From assembly GCF_900163815.1 (NCBI RefSeq), contig NZ_FUKO01000009.1, forward strand, positions 1 through 64,000: a stretch of 64,000 bases of DNA, read 5' to 3'. The position numbers and the translations under genes are program-made. Positions 1 to 7,849 of this stretch are shown piece by piece. Position 1 is the first letter of the stretch. Each line of letters begins with the position of its first letter. The notes under the pieces were generated by a model that had not been told where the DNA came from, made no database searches, and was given only the letters and a program-made list of their open reading frames with translations. This DNA is from Microbacterium esteraromaticum (GTDB taxonomy: Bacteria > Actinomycetota > Actinomycetes > Actinomycetales > Microbacteriaceae).

Positions 1-88
1 CTCGCCTATCCCATCACGCCACGCTGCTCACAACCTCCGTGGGAAGAACACCTAGAGGTCATCGGGCATGGTGTCGATCCCTACGTCC

Positions 89-106
89 GGCTCGCGCATA
101 CGAGCC
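89..106. promoter_or_regulatory. Inverted repeat before the pentapeptide-repeat gene
   Basis: GGCTCG (89-94) and CGAGCC (101-106) form a perfect 6-bp inverted repeat around CGCATA. It lies just upstream of the hexamer TAAGCT (112-117), which sits at -12 to -7 from the ATG at 124. It could be an operator or the end of a terminator for a gene to the left. The rest of 1-123 shows no gene. Confidence 0.35.
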
Positions 107-123
107 GGTCATAAGCTCGAGAG

Positions 124-774
124 ATGGCATCCCGACCCCGAGCCCTCCGTCCGCCTCTCGTCTCCGCTCCCGACCTGCCTGAGGTCTTGACGCCGGCGAT
201 GCCCTCCCGCGGAGCCGACCTGATCGCGGCGACGGTCACCCTGAGAGAATCCACCGATCTCGCGCACGCGACCATCGAGCAGTGCCGCGTCGAGGGCACG
301 GCGACGGATGCGGACCTGCGCGGTGCGACGCTGATGGATGTCGAGCTGGCCGATGTCCGCATCGCCGATCTGCAGGCGCGCGATGCGAACCTGCGGCGAG
401 TGCGCATCTCCGGAGGACGCATCGGCACGCTGAACCTCACCGACGCCCGCATCGACGAACTGGAGTTGAGCGGTGTGCGCATCGACTATCTGACTCTCGC
501 CGGGGCGAAGGCGGTGAATGTGCGCATCGCCGAGTGCCAGATCACTGCGCTCGATCTGCCCGCGTCGACCCTGTCGCGGATGGCATTCAGCGCCACCCGC
601 TGCGATGAGCTCGACCCTCGCGGCATGCGAGCGCAGGACGTCGACCTGCGCGGCCTCGATGCTCTGTCGTTCCTCGACGTCGCGTCACTGCGCGGCACGA
701 CCATGACGGTGCGGCAGGTCGAACTGCTCGCCCCGGTCTTCGCCACCTCGGTCGGAATCTCACTGCAGGATTAA
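124..774 (+). CDS. Pentapeptide-repeat protein
   Basis: A 216-aa soluble protein. From about residue 35 to 195 it is built of short repeats of the A(D/N)Lxx type (for example DADLRGATL, DANLRRVRI, TLNLTDARI, QDVDLRGLD), expected to fold as a right-handed quadrilateral beta-helix. Such proteins bind other proteins; some mimic DNA and protect gyrase, but nothing here shows which partner is bound. There is no signal peptide or membrane segment. The gene stands alone ahead of valS. There is no Shine-Dalgarno; TAAGCT at 112-117 sits 7 nt before the ATG, suggesting a leaderless transcript. The family call is good, the function unknown. Confidence 0.75.
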   Translation: MASRPRALRPPLVSAPDLPEVLTPAMPSRGADLIAATVTLRESTDLAHATIEQCRVEGTATDADLRGATLMDVELADVRIADLQARDANLRRVRISGGRIGTLNLTDARIDELELSGVRIDYLTLAGAKAVNVRIAECQITALDLPASTLSRMAFSATRCDELDPRGMRAQDVDLRGLDALSFLDVASLRGTTMTVRQVELLAPVFATSVGISLQD

Positions 775-896
775 GTCGACCGGGTCGGTGAGCGGATGCT
801 GCCCTTCAGCCCGATACCGCAACGGCCGATAGACTGAGCCGGCACCCACACTCAGGCACGCTCACACAGTGCCGCACACATCGCCGAGGAGTCTTC

Positions 897-3488
897 ATGT
901 CCAGCATTCCCGACAAGCCCGTGCTCGAAGGTCTCGAAGCGAAGTGGGGTGAGCGCTGGTCGGATCAGGGGACCTATCTCTTCGACCGGGCGCGCGCTGC
1001 AGCATCCGGCCGCGATGGCGTCTACTCGATCGACACTCCGCCGCCGACGGCATCCGGCAGCCTGCACATCGGCCACGTGTTCTCCTACACGCACACCGAC
1101 GTCAAGGCGCGCTATGAGCGCATGCGCGGTCGCAACGTCTTCTACCCGATGGGCTGGGACGACAACGGTCTGCCCACCGAACGCCGCGTGCAGAACTACT
1201 ACGGCGTCCGCTGCGACCCATCACTCCCCTACGACCCCGACTTCACTCCCCCGTTCGAGGGCGGAGACAACAAGTCCTCTCGCGCCGCCGACCAGCAGCC
1301 GATCAGCCGCCGCAACTTCATCGAGCTGTGCGAAGCGCTCACCATCGAAGACGAGAAGCAGTTCGAGGCGCTCTTCCGCCAGCTGGGACTCAGCGTCGAC
1401 TGGACCCAGACCTACCGCACGATCTCGAACGACACGATGCGGCAGAGCCAGCTCGCCTTCCTGCGCGGACTGGAGCGCGGCGAGGCCTATCAGTCGCTCG
1501 CCCCGACCCTGTGGGACGTCGATTTCCGCTCGGCCATCGCGCAGGCCGAGCTCGAAGACCGCGAGCAGCAGGCGTCGTACCACACCATCGAATTCCCCTT
1601 CGCCGACGGATCAGGAACCATCGCCGTCGACACGACGCGCCCCGAGCTGCTGCCGGCGTGCATCGCGATCGTCACCCACCCCGAGGGACCGCACAAGCAC
1701 CTGATCGGCAAGAAGGTGCGCACACCGTTCTTCGGCGTGGACATCGAAGTGCACGGCCACCACCTCGCACAGCCCGACAAGGGCACCGGCGCCGCGATGG
1801 TCTGCACCTTCGGCGACGTGACCGACATCGTCTGGTGGCGCGAGCTGCGCACCACCTCCGGCGATTCCCTGCCCAACATGACCACGATCGGCCTCGACGG
1901 CCGCTTCCTGCCGGATGCCCCCGCATCCGTGCTCGCCGATGGCGCCGCCGATTGGTACACCGAGAACATGGCGAGCAAGACCGTGTTCACCGCGCGCAAG
2001 AACCTGGTCGAGAAGCTGCAGGAGACGGGCGACATGACGGCGGTGGGCAAGCCGTTCAGCCACGCCGTGAAATTCTTCGAGAAGGGCGACCGGCCGCTCG
2101 AGATCGTCTCGACCCGCCAGTGGTACATCCGCAACGGCGCGCGCGATCAGGATCTGCGCGATCGCCTGCTCGCGCACGGGCAGGAGCTCGCCTGGCACCC
2201 CGACTTCATGCGGGTGCGGTACGAGAACTGGGTGGGCGGCCTGACCGGCGACTGGCTGGTCTCGCGCCAGCGGTTCTTCGGCGTGCCGATTCCGCTCTGG
2301 TACGGATTGGATGCCGATGGCGAACGCGACTACGACCGCGTTCTCGTGCCGTCACTCGATGCGCTTCCCATCGACCCCACGTCCGACGCCCCCGCCGGCT
2401 ACACCGAGGACCAGCGCGGCGTGCCCGGCGGCTTCGACGCCGAGAAGGATATCTTCGACACCTGGGCGACCTCGTCGCTGACCCCGCAGCTGGCCGGCGG
2501 CTGGCAGCGCGACGAGGAGCTGTGGAATGTCGTCGCCCCGTTCGACCTGCGACCGCAGGGGCAGGACATCATCCGCACCTGGCTGTTCTCGACGATGCTG
2601 CGCTCCACGCTCGAAGACGACCGCTCGCCATGGCGCAATGCGGCGATCTCGGGCTTCATCGTGGATCCCGACCGGAAGAAGATGTCGAAGTCGAAGGGCA
2701 ATGTCGTCACCCCCGCCGACATCCTCGACAAGCACGGCTCCGATGCGGTGCGCTACTGGTCGGCATCCAGCCGGCTGGGCATGGACGCCGCCTTCGACCC
2801 GCAGAATCCGACCCAGGTGAAGATCGGCCGCCGTCTCGCCATCAAGATCCTGAACGCCGCGAAGTTCGTGCTGTCGTTCCCCGTGCCGGAGGGCGCGCAG
2901 GTTACGCACGCGCTGGACGCATCGATGCTCACCACGCTCGACGAGGTCGTGCGCGAAGCGACGAAGGCCTTCGACAACTACGACCAGGCGAAGGCGCTGG
3001 AGATCACCGAGGCGTTCTTCTGGACGTTCTGCGACGACTACCTCGAGCTCGTCAAGGAGCGCGCCTACGACCAGACCGACGTCGGGCAGCCGTCTGCGGC
3101 TCTCGCCCTGCGACTCGCCCTGTCGACGCTGCTGCGCCTGCTCGCGCCGATCGTCTCCTTCGCCACCGAGGAGGCCTGGTCATGGTTCGAGGAGGGCTCG
3201 ATCCACACCTCCGAATGGCCAACGCCCCTCGAGCTCGAGGGCGACGCAGGCGTGCTCACCATCGCCAGCGAGGCGCTGATCGGCATCCGCCGGGCGAAGA
3301 CCGAGGCGAAAGCCTCGCAGAAGACCCCCGTTTCGAGTGCGACCATCGCCGCGCCCGCCGCGAAGATCGAGGCGCTGCGCGCGGCTGTCGATGATCTGCG
3401 CGCTGTCGGCCGCATCAAGGATCTTCAGCTGATCGAGGCCGAGGAATTCGCCGTGACCGAGATCGTGCTCGAGGCGGTGGAGAGCTGA
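897..3488 (+). CDS. valS: Valyl-tRNA synthetase
   Basis: Class I aminoacyl-tRNA synthetase that charges tRNA-Val in the cytoplasm; 863 aa. The HIGH signature is HIGH at residues 57-60, and KMSKS is at 595-599. Between them lies the CP1 editing domain (about residues 185-400), where mischarged Thr-tRNA is hydrolysed. The protein ends soon after the anticodon-binding domain, without the long C-terminal coiled-coil arm of the E. coli enzyme (951 aa). The stretch WDDNGLPTERRVQNYYG resembles the archaeal/rickettsial branch of ValRS, which some Microbacteriaceae carry. The start has a GAGGAG ribosome site about 5 nt upstream; a TAGACT hexamer at 830-835 is a candidate -10. The TGA overlaps the ATG of the next gene by one base. 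Confidence 0.95.
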   Translation: MSSIPDKPVLEGLEAKWGERWSDQGTYLFDRARAAASGRDGVYSIDTPPPTASGSLHIGHVFSYTHTDVKARYERMRGRNVFYPMGWDDNGLPTERRVQNYYGVRCDPSLPYDPDFTPPFEGGDNKSSRAADQQPISRRNFIELCEALTIEDEKQFEALFRQLGLSVDWTQTYRTISNDTMRQSQLAFLRGLERGEAYQSLAPTLWDVDFRSAIAQAELEDREQQASYHTIEFPFADGSGTIAVDTTRPELLPACIAIVTHPEGPHKHLIGKKVRTPFFGVDIEVHGHHLAQPDKGTGAAMVCTFGDVTDIVWWRELRTTSGDSLPNMTTIGLDGRFLPDAPASVLADGAADWYTENMASKTVFTARKNLVEKLQETGDMTAVGKPFSHAVKFFEKGDRPLEIVSTRQWYIRNGARDQDLRDRLLAHGQELAWHPDFMRVRYENWVGGLTGDWLVSRQRFFGVPIPLWYGLDADGERDYDRVLVPSLDALPIDPTSDAPAGYTEDQRGVPGGFDAEKDIFDTWATSSLTPQLAGGWQRDEELWNVVAPFDLRPQGQDIIRTWLFSTMLRSTLEDDRSPWRNAAISGFIVDPDRKKMSKSKGNVVTPADILDKHGSDAVRYWSASSRLGMDAAFDPQNPTQVKIGRRLAIKILNAAKFVLSFPVPEGAQVTHALDASMLTTLDEVVREATKAFDNYDQAKALEITEAFFWTFCDDYLELVKERAYDQTDVGQPSAALALRLALSTLLRLLAPIVSFATEEAWSWFEEGSIHTSEWPTPLELEGDAGVLTIASEALIGIRRAKTEAKASQKTPVSSATIAAPAAKIEALRAAVDDLRAVGRIKDLQLIEAEEFAVTEIVLEAVES

Positions 3489-3703
3489 TGCAGCTCGGCA
3501 CTCGCTGGGCGACAGGCGCACAGCCCCCGGCATCCGTTCCGGACGCACTGCGTTCGGCGATCTCCGACGTCGAAGCCCGTGGCCTCACCGGCTACTGGAC
3601 CCTCACGTGGCTCGAAGGCCGCCCGATCGCCGAGTTGGATGCCGGGTGGGAGGTTCTGCTCACCGCATCCGGCGAAGTTATCGCGCGTCCCTTCCAGGAC
3701 TGA
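3488..3703 (+). CDS. Small protein of unknown function, coupled to valS
   Basis: 71 aa. Its ATG shares the final A of the valS stop codon (TGATG), so translation is probably coupled to valS. The sequence has a helix with a PDALRSAISDVE pattern, then a WTLTWLEGRPIAELD stretch that could form beta strands, and ends in VIARPFQD. It has no Cys, membrane segment or signal. I do not recognise a family. The tight coupling argues that it is a real gene and is made with ValRS. Confidence 0.6.
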   Translation: MQLGTRWATGAQPPASVPDALRSAISDVEARGLTGYWTLTWLEGRPIAELDAGWEVLLTASGEVIARPFQD

Positions 3704-3727
3704 CGCCCGGCCCCAGCCAATCTCGGC

Positions 3728-3946
3728 TCAGCGCGGCCGTGATCCCAGACTCGCCAAGGCGATCTCAAGAGCCTGCGGGTCGCTTCGACGCGTCTGCTGC
3801 TCGCGCAGCATGTCGAGGGCTATCTCGCGCCGCTCGGCGCGACTGGCGATGCGGGCATCGACATAGCGGGTGAGTGCCTCGGCAAGGCTCTTCAAGCCGC
3901 GTTCGAGGCGCGTGGGTCCGACAAGATGAAGCGTTGCACTGGTCAT
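3728..3946 (-). CDS. Small charged helical protein downstream of the ArsR-like regulator
   Basis: 72 aa, rich in Arg, Ala, Glu and Leu and predicted to be mostly helical (LERGLKSLAEALTRYVDARIASRAERREIALDMLREQ). Its ATG overlaps the regulator's TGA by four bases (ATGA, 3943-3946), so the two are one operon and translation is coupled. No known family is recognised. It could modulate the regulator, but that is only inferred from position. Confidence 0.6.
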   Translation of the reverse strand: MTSATLHLVGPTRLERGLKSLAEALTRYVDARIASRAERREIALDMLREQQTRRSDPQALEIALASLGSRPR

Positions 3947-4560
3947 TGGGGTTCCTGTTCGGAAGCCGCGCGCCCGGTCGAGGGCGTGGGCAGGTCGAAG
4001 ATCTCTGCACGCAGGGAGACCCGGCGCACGCCCGGCTGTCCCTCCTGCCCGCGGTAGCGCTCGATCGCGGCTTCCACGACGGCGCTGAGCTCCTCCTGGA
4101 GCTCCTGCATCTGCGTGACGGTCAGATCGAGGATGGTGGTCAGAACCAACCCCGCGTCACGCCATTCCTCGGACTGCTCGTTCGCCGGGCGGTTGAGGTA
4201 GTTCATCAGCGTCTGATGACGAAGGCGGAAGAACTCTGCGGTCACGATCTGTGCGGCCGCGCGATTCGCGGGAGACTGCGTCTCGTCCGGCCCCGGGAGG
4301 TTGATCCGCCCTCTCGGCCGCTCCCACCAGCGCTCGCGCGCGGTGCCACGCCCGCGGACCTCCTTGATGAGGTCATGCGCGGCCAGGGCTCGGAGATGGT
4401 AGCTCGTCGAACCAGAGGTCTCACCGATGATGACTGCCAGGGTGCTCGCCGTCTGCGGCCCCTGCTCGCTGAGAACGTCGTAGATTCGCACACGGATCGG
4501 GTGCGCGAGCGCTTTCAGCGCTCCCGCATCGAGCGTTCTGCCCGGGTTGTCGTTCTCCAT
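3943..4560 (-). CDS. ArsR-like winged-helix transcriptional regulator
   Basis: 205 aa from the ATG at 4560. Residues about 10-95 form a winged helix of the ArsR/HTH_20 type: ALKALAHPIRVRIYDVLSE, then STLAVIIGETSGSTSYHLRAL as the recognition region, then a wing with RGRGTARERWWERP. The C-terminal half is helical (LTVTQMQELQEELSAVVEAAIERY) and probably dimerises. No Cys-rich metal site is seen, so a metal sensor is unlikely. A TTG start 21 nt upstream keeps the frame open, but the ATG is preferred: a -10 hexamer TATATT lies exactly 7 nt before it, there is no Shine-Dalgarno, and the mRNA is probably leaderless. Three 14-bp repeats over the promoter suggest autoregulation. Confidence 0.8.
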   Translation of the reverse strand: MENDNPGRTLDAGALKALAHPIRVRIYDVLSEQGPQTASTLAVIIGETSGSTSYHLRALAAHDLIKEVRGRGTARERWWERPRGRINLPGPDETQSPANRAAAQIVTAEFFRLRHQTLMNYLNRPANEQSEEWRDAGLVLTTILDLTVTQMQELQEELSAVVEAAIERYRGQEGQPGVRRVSLRAEIFDLPTPSTGRAASEQEPQ

Positions 4561-4562
4561 AC

Positions 4563-4608
4563 TGCAAATATATCTTTGCAAGTGTTTCTTTGCAAGATTA
4601 TCTTTGCA
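4563..4608 (-). promoter_or_regulatory. Leaderless promoter with three 14-bp iterons (probable operator of the ArsR-like gene)
   Basis: On the - strand the -35 is TTGCAA (4595-4590), a 17-bp spacer follows, and the -10 is TATATT (4572-4567); the predicted transcription start is the A of the ATG at 4560. TGCAAAGA recurs exactly every 14 bp (on + as TCTTTGCA at 4573, 4587 and 4601), covering the -35 and spacer. In addition TGCAAA (4563-4568) and TTTGCA (4575-4580) form an inverted repeat over the -10. This AT-rich patch stands out in GC-rich DNA and fits a repressor operator. Confidence 0.7.
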
Positions 4609-4659
4609 TCAATTCCTCTGCATCAGATTTCGGATCGACTGAGTCTCGCCGCGAACGGC

Positions 4660-4687
4660 GATGAGAAGTCTCTCATCCGCGCGCATC
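4660..4687. promoter_or_regulatory. CTCATC boxes upstream of the two-component operon
   Basis: GATGAGA (4660-4666) and TCTCATC (4671-4677) form a 7-bp inverted repeat with a 4-bp loop, followed by CGCATC at 4682-4687. CTCATC also occurs twice with an 11-bp period before the DUF4956 gene (7124-7140). The boxes end about 28 nt before the ATG at 4716, where an activating OmpR-family regulator would bind if the transcript starts near the ATG. Confidence 0.5.
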
Positions 4688-4715
4688 CGCGACTGATCTC
4701 GGCGAGACTGGTGCC

Positions 4716-5015
4716 ATGACACGCTGGGGATTCGTCGCCGTGCCGGTCGGTGCGGTGCTGCTGATCGGCGGCTGGTGGGCCGCGGATGCCATGCTCGCGC
4801 CGCCTGACCCCCAGCTCGGCCCGTCCGTCGTGGTCACCCCCCACGAGACTCCGAGCTCTGCCCCTGACACTCCCCCGCCGGCAGTAGAGACTCCCATCCC
4901 TGCGCCCGACGAAGCGACCACAGTCACGCCGGTGCCGCCGCCACCCGCAGGGGATGACGACGATGACGACGATGACGACGACGATGACGAAGATGACGAT
5001 GACGACGATGACTGA
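4716..5015 (+). CDS. Membrane-anchored protein with a poly-aspartate tail
   Basis: 99 aa. Residues about 5-26 form one hydrophobic helix (FVAVPVGAVLLIGGWWAADAML) after MTR, a membrane anchor or uncleaved signal. A Pro/Thr/Ser-rich linker follows (about 30-78), and the protein ends in an almost pure Asp run of about 20 residues with one Glu. The tail is outside the cell if the N-terminus is cytoplasmic; such runs bind Ca2+ or other cations. The gene is first in an operon with a histidine kinase whose start overlaps this gene's end. It may be an accessory to the sensor, but this is inference. No known family recognised. Confidence 0.65.
   Translation: MTRWGFVAVPVGAVLLIGGWWAADAMLAPPDPQLGPSVVVTPHETPSSAPDTPPPAVETPIPAPDEATTVTPVPPPPAGDDDDDDDDDDDDEDDDDDDD
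4954..5012 (+). repeat. GACGAT-type simple repeat encoding the poly-Asp tail
   Basis: A run built from GAC and GAT codons, essentially (GAYGAY)n with one GAA. In the reading frame of the downstream kinase it reads as repeated ATGAC, giving several in-frame ATG codons (4954, 4963, 4972 and others) before the likely start at 5008. The unit is a multiple of three, so slippage would change tail length without a frameshift. Confidence 0.7.
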
Positions 5016-6450
5016 GCGGCGCCGCGGCGTGACGGTGCGCACGCGCATCCTCGCCTGGACTCTTCTCGTCGTGGCCCTCGCACTGTGCGCGATCGTACTC
5101 TCCACCGGACGTGTGCTGCTCTCGCGCGTCGAAGCTTCCGCCGTCACCGAACTCGAGCACGAAGCAGCGAAGCTGCGGGCGTTCGCGACCGGCGTGAACC
5201 CCGCGACCGGTCAGTCGTTCACCGGCGCCCAGCAGCTCCTCACTGCCTATCTCTCTCACAACGTGCCCGAACAGGACGAGACGTACTTCAGCGTGATCGA
5301 TGGTCGGGCTGATCGTCGCAGCGCCGATGATCCACCCGCGCGGCTTGACGCCGATCCCGCGTTCATCTCCGATCTGACCGCACTGCGCTCCCCGGTTTCC
5401 CACCGCGTGGAGACTGCTGCCGGCTCTGCCATGTATGCGGCGATCCCGGTCGAAGTGTCCGGTGATGCGGCCTTGGGCGCACTCGTCATCGTCGAATTCC
5501 TCGCGCCGGATGAGCACGAAGTCTGGTCGACGATCATCACCATGTCGATCGCGGCGGTGTTCGCACTCGCCCTCGCCGGAGCGGCGGGGTGGTTCGTCGC
5601 CGGTCGTGCGCTGACGCCGATCCGCGAGGTGCAGGAGACCGCCGCAGGAATCGATGGCAGCGACCTGAACCGTCGCATCGATGTGGTGGGCACGGACGAC
5701 GTCGCTCAGCTCGCAGTGACTTTCAACGGAATGCTCGACCGCGTGCAGTCGGCGTTCGACGGCCAGCGGCGCTTCCTGGATGACGCCGGCCATGAGCTGC
5801 GCACGCCGATCACCGTCATCCGCGGACACCTCGAACTCATCGACGAGGATCCGATCGAGCGCGAGCAGACCCTGCGCCTGGTCGATGACGAGCTGCGCCG
5901 CATGTCGCGTCTCGTCGACGATCTGATTCTGCTCGCCCGCGCAGACCGGCCGGACTTTCTGCTGTGGGATGCCGTCGACGTCGCCGATCTCGTCGTCGAG
6001 ACTCTGGCGAAGGCCACCGCGCTCGCCGACCGCACATGGTCCATCGAAGAGATCCCCGAGGGCATCGTGCATGCCGACGGGCAGCGGTTGACGCAGGCGC
6101 TGCTGCAGCTCATCGCCAATGCCGTCGCCCACACCGCCGACCGCGACCCGATAGCGATCGGCGGGCACCTCGACGCCAACCGCCTGCAGCTGTGGGTGCG
6201 CGATGGCGGCACCGGCGTGCCCCACTCCGAGCAGTCGCATATCTTCGAGCGATTCGCACGCGGAACCGCCGGCAGACGACGGCCGGGGAGCGGGCTGGGC
6301 CTGGCCATCGTCGCTCGTATCGCGCAAGCGCACGGCGGCACCGTACGCCTCGAATCGACGCCCGGGCAGGGCTCCGTCTTCACCCTCGACCTGCCGAATC
6401 CGTCCCCGCTGTCGGCCCCGCCGATTCAGTCGGCCAAGGAGCACCTATGA
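5008..6450 (+). CDS. Sensor histidine kinase (HAMP, HisKA, HATPase)
   Basis: 480 aa from the ATG at 5008, chosen because MTERRRG gives a normal cytoplasmic N-terminus; upstream ATGs lie inside the poly-Asp repeat. TM1 is about residues 13-33, an extracytoplasmic sensor domain about 34-168, TM2 about 171-195, then HAMP. The phosphoacceptor is His262 (DDAGHELRTPI). The ATP domain has the N box with Asn371 (LIANAVAH), G1 DGGTGVP, F box IFERFARG and G2 GSGLGLAI, so it looks intact. It overlaps the preceding gene by 8 bp and the response regulator by ATGA. It should phosphorylate the regulator next door; the signal is unknown. Confidence 0.92.
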   Translation: MTERRRGVTVRTRILAWTLLVVALALCAIVLSTGRVLLSRVEASAVTELEHEAAKLRAFATGVNPATGQSFTGAQQLLTAYLSHNVPEQDETYFSVIDGRADRRSADDPPARLDADPAFISDLTALRSPVSHRVETAAGSAMYAAIPVEVSGDAALGALVIVEFLAPDEHEVWSTIITMSIAAVFALALAGAAGWFVAGRALTPIREVQETAAGIDGSDLNRRIDVVGTDDVAQLAVTFNGMLDRVQSAFDGQRRFLDDAGHELRTPITVIRGHLELIDEDPIEREQTLRLVDDELRRMSRLVDDLILLARADRPDFLLWDAVDVADLVVETLAKATALADRTWSIEEIPEGIVHADGQRLTQALLQLIANAVAHTADRDPIAIGGHLDANRLQLWVRDGGTGVPHSEQSHIFERFARGTAGRRRPGSGLGLAIVARIAQAHGGTVRLESTPGQGSVFTLDLPNPSPLSAPPIQSAKEHL

Positions 6451-7118
6451 ATCGCATTCTTCTCGCCGAGGATGAAGAGCGCATCGCCTCCTTCATCGTG
6501 AAGGGCCTGCGCACGAACGGATTCCGTTCAGAGACCGTCGTCAACGGGAACGATGCCGTCGCTTTCGCCCGGTCGGGAGAATTCGATCTGATGATTCTCG
6601 ATATCGGACTGCCCGGGCTCGATGGATTCAGCGTGCTGCGTCGCTTGCGCGGCGAACGGATCGAGATGCCGATCATCATCCTCACGGCGAGGGATGCCGT
6701 GGAAGACACCGTCGCAGGCTTGTCCGGTGGTGCGGATGACTACATGCACAAGCCGTTCGCGTTCGATGAGCTGCTCGCGCGCATCCGGCTGCGTCTGACC
6801 ACGCCGTCGGCGACCGAATCGACGATGCTGAGAGCCGGCGACCTGACCCTCGACCTGCGCACCCGCCGCGCCCGGGTGGGTGGTGCCGACACCGACATCG
6901 AGCTGACTACTCGCGAATTCGCGCTGCTGGAGACCTTCCTGCGCCACCCGGACGAAGTGCTCACCAGACAGCAGCTGCTGAGCCGTGTGTGGGAGTTCGA
7001 CTTCGACCCCGGGTCGAACGTCGTCGACGTCTACATCCGCTACCTGCGCAACAAGCTCGGCACGGACCGGTTCGAGACCGTGCGCGGCGCGGGCTATCGT
7101 CTTCGCACCAACATGTGA
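6447..7118 (+). CDS. OmpR/PhoB-family response regulator
   Basis: 223 aa. The ATG overlaps the kinase stop (ATGA). The receiver domain has the acidic pair E8-D9, phosphoacceptor Asp52 (LDIGLPG), Thr80 and Lys102 (HKPF). The C-terminal winged helix runs from about residue 130 to 221 and contains ELTTREFALLETFLRHP and the recognition helix SNVVDVYIRYLRNKL. OmpR-family regulators bind direct repeats spaced by about one helical turn. Such a repeat (CTCATC with 11-bp period) begins six bases after this gene's stop, ahead of the DUF4956-VTC pair. Confidence 0.93.
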   Translation: MNRILLAEDEERIASFIVKGLRTNGFRSETVVNGNDAVAFARSGEFDLMILDIGLPGLDGFSVLRRLRGERIEMPIIILTARDAVEDTVAGLSGGADDYMHKPFAFDELLARIRLRLTTPSATESTMLRAGDLTLDLRTRRARVGGADTDIELTTREFALLETFLRHPDEVLTRQQLLSRVWEFDFDPGSNVVDVYIRYLRNKLGTDRFETVRGAGYRLRTNM

Positions 7119-7123
7119 ACTCT

Positions 7124-7140
7124 CTCATCTGCGCCTCATC
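7124..7140 (+). promoter_or_regulatory. 11-bp-period direct repeat CTCATC, probable response-regulator site
   Basis: CTCATC at 7124-7129 and again at 7135-7140 (CTCATCTGCGCCTCATC). The spacing of one DNA turn is typical of OmpR-family sites. It lies 56 bp before the DUF4956 start, directly after the response regulator gene. CTCATC also occurs upstream of the operon that encodes the regulator. Confidence 0.5.
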
Positions 7141-7195
7141 AAGACGACGGCCGGGCCCGGAATCGTAGAGGACATCGCAGATCTCAGGAGGATCC

Positions 7196-7849
7196 ATGTC
7201 TCTGGCCATCGCCATCATCACCGACCTTTCGGCCATCACCGTTCTGGCGTACGTGCTCTACTTCCGGCGTCACCGTCGCCGCGATCTGCTGCTGTCCTAC
7301 GTCGCGCTGAACATCGGCGTACTGGCGGTGACGATCGCGCTCAGCTCGGTGGAGGTCGGCATCGGCCTCGGCATCGGCCTGTTCGGCATCCTCTCGATCA
7401 TCCGGCTCCGCTCCGATCAGATCACCCAGCAGGAGATCGCGTACTACTTCGTCTCGCTCGTACTGGGTCTGATCGCCGGCCTGCGCCCGACCCCGGAGTG
7501 GACCGCACCCGCCCTGTCGGCATTGATCGTGCTGGCGATGTTCGTCGTGGACGGACACTGGACGGCCAGCAGATCACGCCGCCGCACCATCACCCTCGAT
7601 CGCGCTTACCTCGATGAGAGCGAGCTCGCGCAGGTGCTGCGCACCACCTTCGATGCGGTTTTCGTTCGGTTCGAGGTGCTGGAGCTCGATCTCGTGCGCG
7701 AGACCACCCTCGTCGACGTCCGCTATCAGGCGGCGAAGACGACCGGCCGGTCGGTCGCGTCCGAAGCCGCAGCCGAGATCCCGGCATCCGCACCGATGCA
7801 GGAGAGCCGACCAGATGCAGCCGCAACCCGACAGCGGGTCTCCGCATGA
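7196..7849 (+). CDS. DUF4956 membrane protein, partner of the VTC polymerase
   Basis: 217 aa with a strong AGGAGG ribosome site. Hydrophobic segments lie at about 3-23, 31-50, 54-70, 83-98 and 104-119, followed by a cytoplasmic domain. The signature GILSIIRLRSDQITQQEIAYYF with a following GLIAGL matches DUF4956 proteins, which are commonly encoded beside VTC-domain proteins in bacteria. The stop overlaps the next gene's ATG by four bases. By analogy with yeast VTC, where polymer made in the cytoplasm is passed through membrane subunits, it may form the membrane part of a polyphosphate synthase/translocase; this is inference. The last 40 residues are Ala/Ser/Arg-rich and probably disordered. 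Confidence 0.8.
   Translation: MSLAIAIITDLSAITVLAYVLYFRRHRRRDLLLSYVALNIGVLAVTIALSSVEVGIGLGIGLFGILSIIRLRSDQITQQEIAYYFVSLVLGLIAGLRPTPEWTAPALSALIVLAMFVVDGHWTASRSRRRTITLDRAYLDESELAQVLRTTFDAVFVRFEVLELDLVRETTLVDVRYQAAKTTGRSVASEAAAEIPASAPMQESRPDAAATRQRVSA

Noticed and set aside
775..896. T-box or attenuator upstream of valS
   Set aside because: No T-box core, specifier stem or terminator hairpin is visible, and 5' space is short.
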